A DNA stretch of 64,000 nt from NCBI GenBank assembly GCA_021817565.1, contig JAKAUP010000007.1, forward strand, positions 62,001 to 126,000. Reading direction: 5' to 3'. This DNA is from Microcaldota archaeon (lineage in GTDB: Archaea > Micrarchaeota > Micrarchaeia > Micrarchaeales > Micrarchaeaceae). Shown here one piece after another: positions 16,534 through 24,583 of this stretch (positions are counted from its first letter, which is position 1; each line of letters opens with the position of its first letter). Under the pieces are notes generated by a model, which was not told the origin of the DNA, did no database searches, and saw nothing but the letters and a program-made list of their open reading frames with translations. Both the position numbers and the translations under genes were made by a program.

Positions 16534-17244
16534 TCACTTCTTTCTCCTGCCTGTGCGCCTTGATGCTATGTTTCCGACCTTCCTTCCTGGAGGCGCGTTC
16601 CTTGATGTTGATGCGCTCTTGCCCTTGTGGTGCTGCTTTCCTCCGAATGGATGATCTACCGGGCTCATCTTTACTCCGCGGTTTCTTGGCCACGTCCTGT
16701 TCAAAGCGTGATATATGTAATGGCTTTTGCCCGCTTTCATGAGCGGAAGGCTGTCCATTCCGCCCCCGGATATTATTCCAAGCTGCGCCTTGCAACTCGG
16801 ATCAAAGTTCACTATCTTCTTTGAAGGCATTACCACGGATACATACTTATCGGTTTTGCTCGATATCTTTGCGGACGATCCTGCACTTCTGACAAGCTTT
16901 CCGCCGTCCCCAGGCTTTGATTCTATGTTGAATATCGATATTCCTTCTGGAATGCTTGAAAGGGGCATCGCGCTTCCGAGCGTGTAAACAGGCTTTTCTC
17001 CGATATGTATCCTGCTGCCAATCGTTATTCCCTCCGGAGCGATAAGGTCCCCTTCTGAGAAATCTTCATATACGATGTTCATTATTGGGGCTGTATGTCC
17101 TGTGCTGTTATCAAATCCCACCACCTCCGCATAAACATCTTTCTTTGGTGCTGGGTACTTTACAGTAACGTTGAATGTGTTTGGGTGTTTCGTGTATACG
17201 TTGCTGCCTTTTCCCCGTCTTTGTTGCCTTAATTTCTTTCCCAT
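16534..17244 (-). CDS. rplB: Ribosomal protein uL2
   Basis: Large-subunit protein near the peptidyl transferase centre. 236 residues, the usual archaeal length, with the RGVKMSPVDHPFGGKQHHKG segment, which contains the functionally important His. Basic N-terminus (MGKKLRQQRRGKG). Order uL23-uL2-uS19 is standard for this operon. Confidence 0.96.
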   Translation of the reverse strand: MGKKLRQQRRGKGSNVYTKHPNTFNVTVKYPAPKKDVYAEVVGFDNSTGHTAPIMNIVYEDFSEGDLIAPEGITIGSRIHIGEKPVYTLGSAMPLSSIPEGISIFNIESKPGDGGKLVRSAGSSAKISSKTDKYVSVVMPSKKIVNFDPSCKAQLGIISGGGMDSLPLMKAGKSHYIYHALNRTWPRNRGVKMSPVDHPFGGKQHHKGKSASTSRNAPPGRKVGNIASRRTGRRKK

Positions 17245-17253
17245 TTTTACACC

Positions 17254-17508
17254 TCACACAAGTTTTAGCTTCATCGCTATGTTCGTCGCATCCTGGCCTG
17301 CGCCCAGCTTTATGTACGCTTTCTTCTCGTTTTTGGGCGTGTTGATGATGTTTATTTTCTCTACCTTAACGTTATAAAGCTTTTCAAATTCCGCTTTTAT
17401 CTCTGATTTCTTTGCCTTGTTGTGGACAACATACGTAATTATGTTGTTCTTGGTTATCATTGATACTGCCTTTTCCGTTGCGATTGGGTATACGAGAACG
17501 TTCATCAT
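17254..17508 (-). CDS. rplW: Ribosomal protein uL23
   Basis: 84-residue protein at the tunnel exit, where SRP and nascent-chain factors dock. It begins VLVYPIATEKAV and has VEKINIINTPKNEKKAYIKL typical of the family. The start overlaps the uL4 stop by 4 bp. Confidence 0.95.
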   Translation of the reverse strand: MMNVLVYPIATEKAVSMITKNNIITYVVHNKAKKSEIKAEFEKLYNVKVEKINIINTPKNEKKAYIKLGAGQDATNIAMKLKLV

Positions 17509-18263
17509 ACCAGCCTTATGTTTGTCTTATTCCCTATTGAATCTATCTCCTTGAGTGCGGACTCGGTCCATATCGCGACCGATTTTGCGCTCCCGCCAGG
17601 CATTAGTCTCCCTACGGAGAGCGAATCTACCGTACATATTTCAACTCCCGGTATGTTCCTTGCCGCCTTTGTTATTCCCTTGTCCTCTTTTACTACGATT
17701 GTTAGGACATGCGAGTATCTCTTTATCTGCGAATGCCTCCTTACCCCTTTCCTTATGTGCTTTGAGGGCTCTTTCCATACGCCCAGTTGGGCCAGTATCT
17801 TGTTTACCTCCTTCGTCTTCCCTACAGATTCGAGCGCGTCCTCCATCACTATCTTTCTGTTGCTGAATGTCTTTGAGATTGCACTGTAAAGAGCGTTGAT
17901 GTATTCTGTTTTGTTGATTCTTTCCTTCTGCCTCTTCTCTACAAGGTGGGGGGATGCCCTTTTACCGGTCGTTGCGCTCGGTATGCGCCTGACCTTCCCC
18001 AGCGCGCCTTCCGCAAGTTTTTCCCTGGGCCTTATTGCACGCCCCACATGCCTTCCTGTTCGCCATGCGTGCATTTTTCCCACATACACTGCCGTAGTTT
18101 GCATACCTGCAAGCAGGTAATGGCCCTGCGGCTGCAGCTTCCATGTGTTCTCCGCAACTACCGCCCTGTTGATAAGCCATGGTTTATATGGATAGCTGAG
18201 CTTCATAGGCTCTGCTATCTCTTTCTGCTCCTTGCATTCCTTAGAAAGAACCTTTAGCGCCAT
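17505..18263 (-). CDS. rplD: Ribosomal protein uL4
   Basis: 252 residues. The tunnel-loop region GKVRRIPSATTGKRASPHLVEK and the upstream GRHVGRAIRPREK are the archaeal/eukaryotic uL4 signature. It follows uL3 with a one-base gap and overlaps uL23. Confidence 0.96.
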   Translation of the reverse strand: MALKVLSKECKEQKEIAEPMKLSYPYKPWLINRAVVAENTWKLQPQGHYLLAGMQTTAVYVGKMHAWRTGRHVGRAIRPREKLAEGALGKVRRIPSATTGKRASPHLVEKRQKERINKTEYINALYSAISKTFSNRKIVMEDALESVGKTKEVNKILAQLGVWKEPSKHIRKGVRRHSQIKRYSHVLTIVVKEDKGITKAARNIPGVEICTVDSLSVGRLMPGGSAKSVAIWTESALKEIDSIGNKTNIRLV

Positions 18264-18264
18264 T

Positions 18265-19209
18265 TTAACTGAACCCCAGTATCTTCGGTTTAACTATTTT
18301 CTTGTTTTTTGAGTTTCTTATTGCCTTCTTTATGCGTATGAGCCTTTTAGATGGACCTGCCACAGATCCGTGCAGCACAATAAAGTCGCCCTTTACGTTC
18401 CCGTAGTTTTTGAAGCCTGCACTGTTGTTGATCTCTGATGCGTGCTGGTTTGACGATATTTTGAGTATTCTTTTGTTTTGTTCGGTGCGGTATCCGAATC
18501 CCTGCTGGCCTGCTCTTGGTATCGTGTAGAAAACCTTGCCCGGAGTAAATGCGCCGAGCGGGCCTCCGTGCCTCACTTTCTGCGTTGATTTGTGGTTGTT
18601 TCTGCGTACGCCGCCCCTCCTTATCACTCCCTGCCAGCCCTTGCCTTTTGTTATCGATGAGACGTCTATGTATTCGCCTTCCTCAAAAATTTCCGTTGGC
18701 TTTATCTCCTTGCCCAGCATACTTTCCGCAAATACCATCTTCTCGCTTGTCTCGTTTCCCAAGACCTCGCTTTCGAAGCGTATTCTTCGTTTTTGCCCTA
18801 TACTCGTAGCTTCCGGATAGGCAACAATCAGCACGGCAACAGCAGATACGGATTTGTCGTTCTTGATTTCGGTAAACTCGTGCTTTTTCTTTTCCTTTAT
18901 CTTCAGCTTTTCCGCCAGCTGCTTATCATATACCTCATATGTTGAATGATTGTAGCCATTCTGGTCTTTTTTGTATGTCCTGATCCCGTACACCTCCATT
19001 TTTGGAAGCTCGAGTATCGTGACTGGACGCGCTACCTCCGCGCCCTTTGTCACCGATTCCGAATCGTCAATCATCATTGCGGTCCTCATTCCGACCTTGA
19101 ACGTGATGATGTTTGATATCCCTGTCTTCGGATGCTTGGAGCTGTTTCTTACCCTGGGCAACCTGGACCTTGCACGTCTTGATTTCCAATATTGGAGCGA
19201 TCTTGACAT
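18265..19209 (-). CDS. rplC: Ribosomal protein uL3
   Basis: 314 residues with TKGKGWQGVIRRGGVRRNNH and KVRHGGPLGAFTPGKVF, the conserved internal loop that reaches the peptidyl transferase centre. Length is normal for archaea. It begins 13 nt after pcc1. Confidence 0.96.
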   Translation of the reverse strand: MSRSLQYWKSRRARSRLPRVRNSSKHPKTGISNIITFKVGMRTAMMIDDSESVTKGAEVARPVTILELPKMEVYGIRTYKKDQNGYNHSTYEVYDKQLAEKLKIKEKKKHEFTEIKNDKSVSAVAVLIVAYPEATSIGQKRRIRFESEVLGNETSEKMVFAESMLGKEIKPTEIFEEGEYIDVSSITKGKGWQGVIRRGGVRRNNHKSTQKVRHGGPLGAFTPGKVFYTIPRAGQQGFGYRTEQNKRILKISSNQHASEINNSAGFKNYGNVKGDFIVLHGSVAGPSKRLIRIKKAIRNSKNKKIVKPKILGFS

Positions 19210-19222
19210 TATTACTACCTTT

Positions 19223-19501
19223 TTACAGCTTTTTTGTTTTGACTGCAGCGAGAGCGGATTCGATAGAGTTTATATCGCGTAATGTCGCGTTTATTGAGGC
19301 TCTCAAAGCAGAATTATCGGTAGCTGTTATATATACCTTTAGGTTCTGCTCTGTCTCCTCTATCTCTGTCTTGCTTCGTTTGCGCTGCTTTTCTTTTCCC
19401 ATTATTTTCTTGTAGTTCGTACTGTATTTTTTATTCAAATAAAGTTCACATCTTTGCATAAGTATCTTATCCTTCGAGCCCTCGGTACTTTCTTCCTGCA
19501 A
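19223..19501 (-). CDS. pcc1: KEOPS complex subunit Pcc1-like protein
   Basis: 92 residues. The C-terminal half (LKVYITATDNSALRASINA, then TLRDINSIESALAAV) matches Pcc1, the small dimerising subunit of KEOPS, which makes t6A37 in ANN-decoding tRNAs. The N-terminal half is less typical; a start at the internal Met of MQRCELYLNKKY is possible. It overlaps the eL15 gene by 35 nt, so translation is probably coupled to ribosomal protein synthesis. No other KEOPS gene is in the window. Confidence 0.75.
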   Translation of the reverse strand: MQEESTEGSKDKILMQRCELYLNKKYSTNYKKIMGKEKQRKRSKTEIEETEQNLKVYITATDNSALRASINATLRDINSIESALAAVKTKKL

Positions 19502-19988
19502 TGCTTAGTCCTCTCTGGGCGCGTCCTTTCTGCCTTATTATCTTGCTGAAAAACTTGTCCGAATTTATCCTTGGTGAGTTCCTGTCGAGCAATATTATTT
19601 CGTAATAGCGTCTGTCGCCTGTTTCTCCTGCGTAATATGAATTGAGTACCTCACAGTTAAGAAACTTCCTTGCCGCCTTCTCTTCGGCGATTGCCCTCAG
19701 TGATTTTCCCCTTGAGAAAAAACTTCCACTTTTTGCGGGCTTTCTTCCTCCGTCTGGCCTGGCCCTCTTTCTTCTCCCTTTTTTTATGCGTACTCTTGCA
19801 AGCACAACGCCGTCCTTCGCTTTGTACCCAAGCGTTTTTGCTTTGTACAGGTTGGTCGGCCTTTGTATTCGCGTTACAGTAGGCAGTGCGTTCCACTCTA
19901 TTATGTGGTTTTTGTACGTCTCGCCGCGCGCCTTGAATTCTTCTCTTACAGTCTGCCTTATGTTTTTATATGCCCCCAAAATAATCAC
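19467..19988 (-). CDS. rpl15e: Ribosomal protein eL15
   Basis: 173 residues, an archaeal/eukaryotic-only ribosomal protein. Family segments include TVTRIQRPTNLYKAKTLGYKAKDG, RVRIKKGRRKR and the C-terminal GLSIAGRKYRGLEG. It is the first gene of the ribosomal operon. GTGAT a few bases before the ATG may act as the ribosome-binding site, and two TATA boxes lie upstream. Confidence 0.95.
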   Translation of the reverse strand: MIILGAYKNIRQTVREEFKARGETYKNHIIEWNALPTVTRIQRPTNLYKAKTLGYKAKDGVVLARVRIKKGRRKRARPDGGRKPAKSGSFFSRGKSLRAIAEEKAARKFLNCEVLNSYYAGETGDRRYYEIILLDRNSPRINSDKFFSKIIRQKGRAQRGLSIAGRKYRGLEG

Positions 19989-20040
19989 GCTAATCTCTTA
20001 GGAATCTAGAGAACAGAGTGATGAATATTAAGCAGGTATC

Positions 20041-20074
20041 TTTTTATAGGTATCCTTTTGGTTGTTTTTATAGG
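20041..20074 (-). promoter_or_regulatory. Tandem TATA boxes of the ribosomal operon
   Basis: Two identical decamers, TTTTTATAGG on the plus strand (CCTATAAAAA on the minus), occur at 20041-20050 and 20065-20074. Each would direct minus-strand transcription toward eL15 at 19988, giving starts near 20020 and 20044. Two promoters would suit a highly expressed operon. Confidence 0.55.
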
Positions 20075-20196
20075 AAGCCTGGTTTTAGTTCTGGTATTTG
20101 CGTTTTTACAACATGTTTAAATATCTAAATAGCGTTAATATATTTTGTTGGCGCTTTGTTGGTACTGCTAAGAAGAGGGTGTCAAAGGTAGATGCT

Positions 20197-20946
20197 ATGT
20201 TGAACCTTAAAACTAAAAAACTTAAAAATAGGAGAGCTGGTAAAAATAGTGCGCACAAAAAAACAAAGAGCGCCCAAGTTAGCAAGGACAAGAAGAAGTT
20301 TGGGCTCGGGCTTGTTTCAGGGGGGCGCAAGAGTCACCCCCGCCCAGCGAAAAGGATCAGTGCGCATAAGATCAAAATCAAGAAAATGCCGACAAAGGCA
20401 GAGATAAACAAGAAGATAGACCTGCAGAAAAACAGAAAGGCGTATGAGGTTGCGGCAAAGGCGGTAATAAGCAGCATGGTTGCCGACCAGCAGTTCAAGG
20501 AGTATGTAGAAAGAGTTGTAGAAAATGATAGGACAGTGGACATTATAAGCAAGCTCAACAAGCCCAGAAGCGATGAGGATATTGCCAAGATGCTCGACAT
20601 GAAGATAAATGCGGTAAGGACAGTATTAAACAAACTCCAGGGCATGGGAATAACAAATTACAGCGTATCAAACAACAAGAAAGGATGGCTCTCGTTCTCT
20701 TGGGAGCTGGACGCAAAAAAGGCGACTGATTTTGTTGGATTGATAGAGAACAAAAAACTAGGAACCGATGTGGTAACAGAGCAGTGCAATGATTATTTTA
20801 TATGCGAGAAGTGCTACAAGGAGAACAAACTTATACTTACTTTCGACGCCGCGTACGAATCCAGTTTCAGGTGCGTATGCGACAAAAGGTTATCGCAGCT
20901 CTCCAAAGCAGAAGTGGCAAGGATATTGCCCGAGACCAAAACCTAA
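20197..20946 (+). CDS. tfe: Transcription factor E alpha subunit (TFE/TFIIE-alpha)
   Basis: General transcription factor that helps RNA polymerase open promoters. A winged helix (IISKLNKPRSDEDIAKMLDM, then AVRTVLNKLQGMGI) is followed by a zinc ribbon (FICEKCYKENK and FRCVCDKR). The N-terminal about 80 residues are a Lys-rich extension not found in most TFE proteins. ATG 20197 has AAAGGTA upstream and is preferred to 20098; ATG 20386 would remove the extension. A TTTAAATAT box near 20113 would place the start about 20145, consistent with 20197. Confidence 0.85.
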   Translation: MLNLKTKKLKNRRAGKNSAHKKTKSAQVSKDKKKFGLGLVSGGRKSHPRPAKRISAHKIKIKKMPTKAEINKKIDLQKNRKAYEVAAKAVISSMVADQQFKEYVERVVENDRTVDIISKLNKPRSDEDIAKMLDMKINAVRTVLNKLQGMGITNYSVSNNKKGWLSFSWELDAKKATDFVGLIENKKLGTDVVTEQCNDYFICEKCYKENKLILTFDAAYESSFRCVCDKRLSQLSKAEVARILPETKT

Positions 20947-21000
20947 GCATACGGTCCGCGTAAGATAGTGTTTTATAATTTGGCGATGCAAAACAAACAC

Positions 21001-21075
21001 AGCGAGGTAGGGCAGCCAGGAGTACCCGCCGGGCTCATAACCCGGAGATCGGTGGTTCAAATCCACCCCTCGCTA
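21001..21075 (+). tRNA. Initiator tRNA-Met (CAU)
   Basis: 75 nt. The acceptor AGCGAGG pairs with CCTCGCT, giving the A1-U72 pair of archaeal initiators. The anticodon stem CCGGG/CCCGG carries three consecutive G-C pairs next to the loop CTCATAA, also an initiator mark. T arm GGTGG/CCACC with TTCAAAT. Discriminator A, no intron, no encoded CCA. Confidence 0.93.
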
Positions 21076-21082
21076 TAAAGCT

Positions 21083-21217
21083 ATACCCCCCACACTTCCA
21101 CTAATCCGTCTTCTTTTATATATATGTATATAAAATACCTGAACTAAAAAGTACATACAAAAAGTGGCAAAACATAAAAAGAAAGAAACGCAAACCAATA
21201 AAGGAAGTGTGGGGTAT
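21083..21217. repeat. Inverted repeat around the gins promoter
   Basis: ATACCCCCCACACTTCC (21083-21099) is matched by GGAAGTGTGGGGTAT (21203-21217), complementary except for two extra C residues. Between them lies an AT-rich near-palindrome, TTTTATATATATGTATATAAAA (21114-21135), holding a TATA box usable on either strand. The right arm touches the gins start codon. Confidence 0.7.
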
Positions 21218-21219
21218 AT

Positions 21220-21699
21220 ATGAACAAAGTGAGTTACGATTTTTTGTGGCAGACGTTGCAAGAAGAATCTAAAAACAAAACATTGAACCAATTACCGCAG
21301 GATTTCTATAGTGAAGCTGAACAGCTGCTTAAGGAAGAAAAAGATGCAGACAAAAGAGAAAATATAAATAACAATATTACCAACATGATATCGAAAATAA
21401 AGGAGATAAGGATAAACAAACTTCTCTTATATATTGCATACGGAAAGCAGATACAGATGCCGATACCTATAGAAGAACAGGAAGCATACGAAAGGATAAC
21501 TGCATATATATATGAATACAGAAACCGCAACAAGGGCGAAAACGAACCGAAAGCATTGAGTGTGGTGCACAACGTGCCTGAGATATATCTTCCGTCCGGC
21601 AACAAGATCGGACCGCTCTCAGAAGGCCAGAAAATAAAGATAAATGAAAAGAACGACGCGGCGTTTCTAATCAACTCCCTGATATGCGAATACGAATAA
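21220..21699 (+). CDS. GINS complex protein (Gins51 type)
   Basis: Subunit of the archaeal GINS complex that joins MCM and Cdc45/GAN in the replicative helicase. 159 residues with an N-terminal helical A domain (LPQDFYSEAEQLLKEE, then KIKEIRINKLLLYIAYG) and a C-terminal beta B domain (VHNVPEIYLPSGNKIGPL). The A-then-B order marks the Gins51 (Sld5/Psf1-like) class. It heads a run with eL42 and aIF2-alpha, a common archaeal neighbourhood. Confidence 0.82.
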   Translation: MNKVSYDFLWQTLQEESKNKTLNQLPQDFYSEAEQLLKEEKDADKRENINNNITNMISKIKEIRINKLLLYIAYGKQIQMPIPIEEQEAYERITAYIYEYRNRNKGENEPKALSVVHNVPEIYLPSGNKIGPLSEGQKIKINEKNDAAFLINSLICEYE

Positions 21700-21714
21700 C
21701 AATCAAGTGATTTT

Positions 21715-21999
21715 ATGAAGATGACAAAAGAAACTAACGCGTTTTGCCCCAAATGCAACAAACATACCCCCCACAAGGTGAAGGCGTACTCGAAAGGGCA
21801 GGCGGGAGGAATGAAGGTTGGAAACAGGAGGCACAACAGAAAGCTTAAGGGCTATATAGGCAAGGTAAAGGGTCCGGTAACCCCAAAGAAAGTAGGGAAG
21901 ATGCAAAAGGTGCTCCTTGGGTGCAAGGTATGCAACTATCAGGCGGAAAAGGTACTCGGTTCGCGTACAAGGAAGAAAATCGAGTTCGTAACCGAATGA
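21715..21999 (+). CDS. rpl44e: Ribosomal protein eL42 (L44e)
   Basis: 94 residues, a zinc-ribbon large-subunit protein near the E site. Cysteine pairs FCPKCNKHTPHK and GCKVCNY bind zinc, and KGQAGGMKVGNRRHNRK is a family segment. It starts 15 nt after gins. Confidence 0.95.
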   Translation: MKMTKETNAFCPKCNKHTPHKVKAYSKGQAGGMKVGNRRHNRKLKGYIGKVKGPVTPKKVGKMQKVLLGCKVCNYQAEKVLGSRTRKKIEFVTE

Positions 22000-22003
22000 T
22001 CAT

Positions 22004-22792
22004 ATGTTGACAAAAAACTTCCCGAAAACCAACTCTCTTGTAATAGCGCAGGTAGACAAGATAGAGAAGTTTGGCGCATACTTCAAGCTGATAGAGTATG
22101 GAAACATAGAGGCATTTATGCCCATAAAGGAGGTTTCTGCAGGATGGATAAAAAACATACACGTATTCCTCCATAAAGGCCGCAAAATGGTCTGTAGGGT
22201 TACAGACGTAAACGAGCAGAGGCAAACAGTAGACATATCGCTCAAAAAAGTAACAACACAGGAATCAAAGGAAAAGATAAAGGGATACAACCTTGAAAAC
22301 AGGATATCCTCGCTCACAAACATCGCGATAAAGAGGTCAGGCAGCTCAGCGCAAAGACAGACAATACAAAACAATATACTCTCAGAATTTGGCACTTACG
22401 CAAACTTCCACGCACAGGCAATAGCCGGCCAGATAAAAAACACAAGAATTCCAGAAAACTTCATAAAGACGTACAAGGAAATAGTGGAATCAAGCAAGAA
22501 ACAAAAGAAGTACGAGGTATCATATACGCTCAGCTTCATATCTGAAGATACGATGTCTGGGGTAGAAATAGTTAAGGAGGCGCTGCTCTCCGCATCGGAA
22601 AAAGGGGTCACAATACACTACCTTGGCTCGCCAAAGTACATGCTCGAGGCATCAGGCGCAGACTACCCTGACGCCGAGAAAAAGGCAAAAATTGCCATAA
22701 CCGCAATAGAAAAGAGCATGCACGGAACAGAGATAACTGTAAAGAAGAACAAAACAAGGGACGAAAAGACAGACATAATGGAAACTCTGTGA
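22004..22792 (+). CDS. eif2a: Translation initiation factor aIF2 alpha subunit
   Basis: 262 residues; part of the aIF2 heterotrimer that brings initiator tRNA to the ribosome. It has an N-terminal S1 domain (KIEKFGAYFKLIEYGNIEAFM, then VSAGWIKNI), a helical middle and a C-terminal alpha-beta domain (GVTIHYLGSPKYMLEASGADYPDAEKK region). The usual neighbour nop10 is not present; a PAC2 gene follows 4 nt later. The initiator tRNA gene lies just upstream of this gene group. Confidence 0.93.
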   Translation: MLTKNFPKTNSLVIAQVDKIEKFGAYFKLIEYGNIEAFMPIKEVSAGWIKNIHVFLHKGRKMVCRVTDVNEQRQTVDISLKKVTTQESKEKIKGYNLENRISSLTNIAIKRSGSSAQRQTIQNNILSEFGTYANFHAQAIAGQIKNTRIPENFIKTYKEIVESSKKQKKYEVSYTLSFISEDTMSGVEIVKEALLSASEKGVTIHYLGSPKYMLEASGADYPDAEKKAKIAITAIEKSMHGTEITVKKNKTRDEKTDIMETL

Positions 22793-22796
22793 TAGA

Positions 22797-23576
22797 ATGA
22801 CGACCGTTATCGCATTAAGGAACAAACCCAGACTCAACAAGCCGGTGCTTGTAGTCGGACTACCAGGCGTGGGGAGCGTGGGAAGGATGGTTGCAAGGCA
22901 TCTAATAAAAGAGTGCAAAGCAGAGCGTTTCGCAACCCTGTACTCGGATCACCTACCACACAAGACGGTAATGAAGAAGGACGGGACGCTCCGCCTGGTA
23001 AACAACCGGTTCTATTACATAAAAAACAAGAAGAAGGGAGGTAATGACATAGTGCTCCTAACAGGAGACGATCAGCCCATGACTCCTGAAGGACAATATG
23101 AAGTAAACAAGAGAATAGTAAACTTTTTCATAAACGAGCTGAACGGGAGTTTTATATACACCATAGGCGGGTATAACAATCCCGCCAGCCAAACCACACA
23201 AAAGCCGAAGGTGTTTGGGAATGCATCAGACAGAAAAGTGGTCGGGCTTTTCAAATCTGAGGATGTGGTTTTCGGCGAATCGAAAGGGTTCATACTCGGT
23301 TCTGCGGGCATGATAGTCGCATTCGCAAAAAAGGCAAAGCTTCCAGCAATATGCCTTATGGGCGAAGCGAGGGCGATAGACATAGACACAAGGGCCGCAA
23401 AGACAGTCACAGAGATGCTTTCTGCAAAGCTCGGTATAAAGACTGATACCTCCTCATTCGATAAAACAGAGGAGAACATCAACAAAATGCTGAACAACCT
23501 CGCATCAGAGATGCAGCAAGACATCAATACTCCGCAGCCGCATAGCCAAGAAGATCCATTCTCCTACATACGCTGA
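22797..23576 (+). CDS. PAC2 family protein (proteasome assembly chaperone-like)
   Basis: 259 residues of the archaeal PAC2/PbaB family, related to eukaryotic proteasome assembly chaperone 2. Visible features are NKPVLVVGLPGVGSVGRMVARHL, IYTIGGYNNP and a GSAGMIVAFAKKAKLPAICLMGEA region. In archaea this gene commonly follows aIF2-alpha, as here. A helper role in assembly of proteasomes or other complexes is known for relatives, not shown here. Confidence 0.85.
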   Translation: MTTVIALRNKPRLNKPVLVVGLPGVGSVGRMVARHLIKECKAERFATLYSDHLPHKTVMKKDGTLRLVNNRFYYIKNKKKGGNDIVLLTGDDQPMTPEGQYEVNKRIVNFFINELNGSFIYTIGGYNNPASQTTQKPKVFGNASDRKVVGLFKSEDVVFGESKGFILGSAGMIVAFAKKAKLPAICLMGEARAIDIDTRAAKTVTEMLSAKLGIKTDTSSFDKTEENINKMLNNLASEMQQDINTPQPHSQEDPFSYIR

Positions 23577-23580
23577 ATGT

Positions 23581-23666
23581 GCGCCAGTCATCTAGCCTGG
23601 TAGGATATCAGCTTCCCATAAACATGGAAAAAGCTGAATGCCCGGGTCCAAATCCCGGCTGGCGCA
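23581..23666 (+). tRNA. tRNA-Gly (CCC) with a 13-nt intron
   Basis: The acceptor GCGCCAG pairs with CTGGCGC, and the T arm is CCGGG/CCCGG. The anticodon stem TCAGC/GCTGA encloses 20 nt instead of 7. A bulge-helix-bulge can form: TTCC pairs with GGAA, with a 3-nt bulge on each side. Cutting it removes bases 619-631 of the 23-kb block (23619-23631) after position 37 and leaves loop TTCCCAA, anticodon CCC. The discriminator is A. Confidence 0.88.
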
Positions 23667-23690
23667 TGGTTAGCACGGTTTAGCTCGCAC

Positions 23691-24383
23691 CTACAGCAAC
23701 ACAACGATTATACTTATCAGGCTTCCAAAGACGCTTCCAAAGAAATTGGAAGTGAACTTGTTTCCTATTCCCTTTTCCTCAAACCAGCCCAAAACGGAAT
23801 CGAAAAGCGTGCCACCAAACCCCCCGGCCACTACCGCCAGAAAGATGTAAGGTGTTACCGCAATAAAACTGCCCAGAAAGAGCAAAAGTGCTGCTATGAG
23901 CGCGCTTCCCAAAAGCCCGGCCAAAAGGCCCACCCATGTAACTCCTCCGGAAACGCCCTTGTCAACCTTCCTGAAGCCTATTATGGATATCGGAATACCG
24001 TCCAGCACCCCTATCTCGCTGCTGAATTTGTCGGCCATCACTGCGGCAAGAGCACTCAAGAACCCCACCACCGCAAGCGATTGGAATGCGCTTCCTCTCA
24101 TCAGGAAGTAAACAACCACCATAAATAGCGGCCATCCCCCATTCGCCAAAACGTTCTTTATGCCCCTCTGTTTCTCATAAAGCTTCGCCCTTACCTTATA
24201 GCTGTGCCCTATCTTTGTGACAATCGCAGACAGAAACAGGAAATAAAGCATGGCCAAAAGGAAAAATGGCCCTAGATTACCGCCAAGCACGAGGAAGAAT
24301 ACCCCCATGACCAAGGCCACGGCCATTGCCTTATCTGCAAGCGTAAGTATAGCCATAAAGACCACAAACCAAACCAACAACAC
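23691..24383 (-). CDS. DUF92/TMEM19 family membrane protein
   Basis: 230 residues, about six membrane helices. The family segments RGIKNVLANGGWPLFMV, DKFSSEIG and GVSGGVTWVGLLAGLLGS identify DUF92. Some relatives have phytyl-phosphate kinase or CTP-dependent lipid kinase activity, so a role in prenyl-lipid metabolism is possible but inferred. A minus-strand TATA-like TTTTTATAATA at about 24394-24406 would give a nearly leaderless mRNA. Confidence 0.82.
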   Translation of the reverse strand: MLLVWFVVFMAILTLADKAMAVALVMGVFFLVLGGNLGPFFLLAMLYFLFLSAIVTKIGHSYKVRAKLYEKQRGIKNVLANGGWPLFMVVVYFLMRGSAFQSLAVVGFLSALAAVMADKFSSEIGVLDGIPISIIGFRKVDKGVSGGVTWVGLLAGLLGSALIAALLLFLGSFIAVTPYIFLAVVAGGFGGTLFDSVLGWFEEKGIGNKFTSNFFGSVFGSLISIIVVLL

Positions 24384-24409
24384 TCATACTTCCACTATTA
24401 TAAAAAGCA

Positions 24410-24530
24410 TTTTAAATATATACTTGGTAAACTATTTACGGGTTCTACAGAAGAATTTCGTGAAGAACTGGTCGCCTTGCCAGCGCCTAAACGCGCTGGC
24501 ACTATTTCTTCTTTATGAGAAAGATAAGAC
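24410..24530 (+). ncRNA. Candidate structured RNA upstream of radA
   Basis: No ORF here. A TATA-like TTTTAAATATATAC at 24410-24423 would start a transcript near 24447. It would contain a perfect 9-bp stem, TGCCAGCGC (24478-24486) with GCGCTGGCA (24493-24501) and a 6-nt loop, flanked by AGAAGAA and TTCTTCT that could extend pairing. radA appears to have its own AT-rich promoter near 24537. No box C/D or clear H/ACA signature; it could also be a terminator for an unseen transcript. Confidence 0.35.
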
Positions 24531-24583
24531 ACTAACCTATTTATTCCTTAATATGCAAATCCTACTGCTTATTTTGTGGTCAT

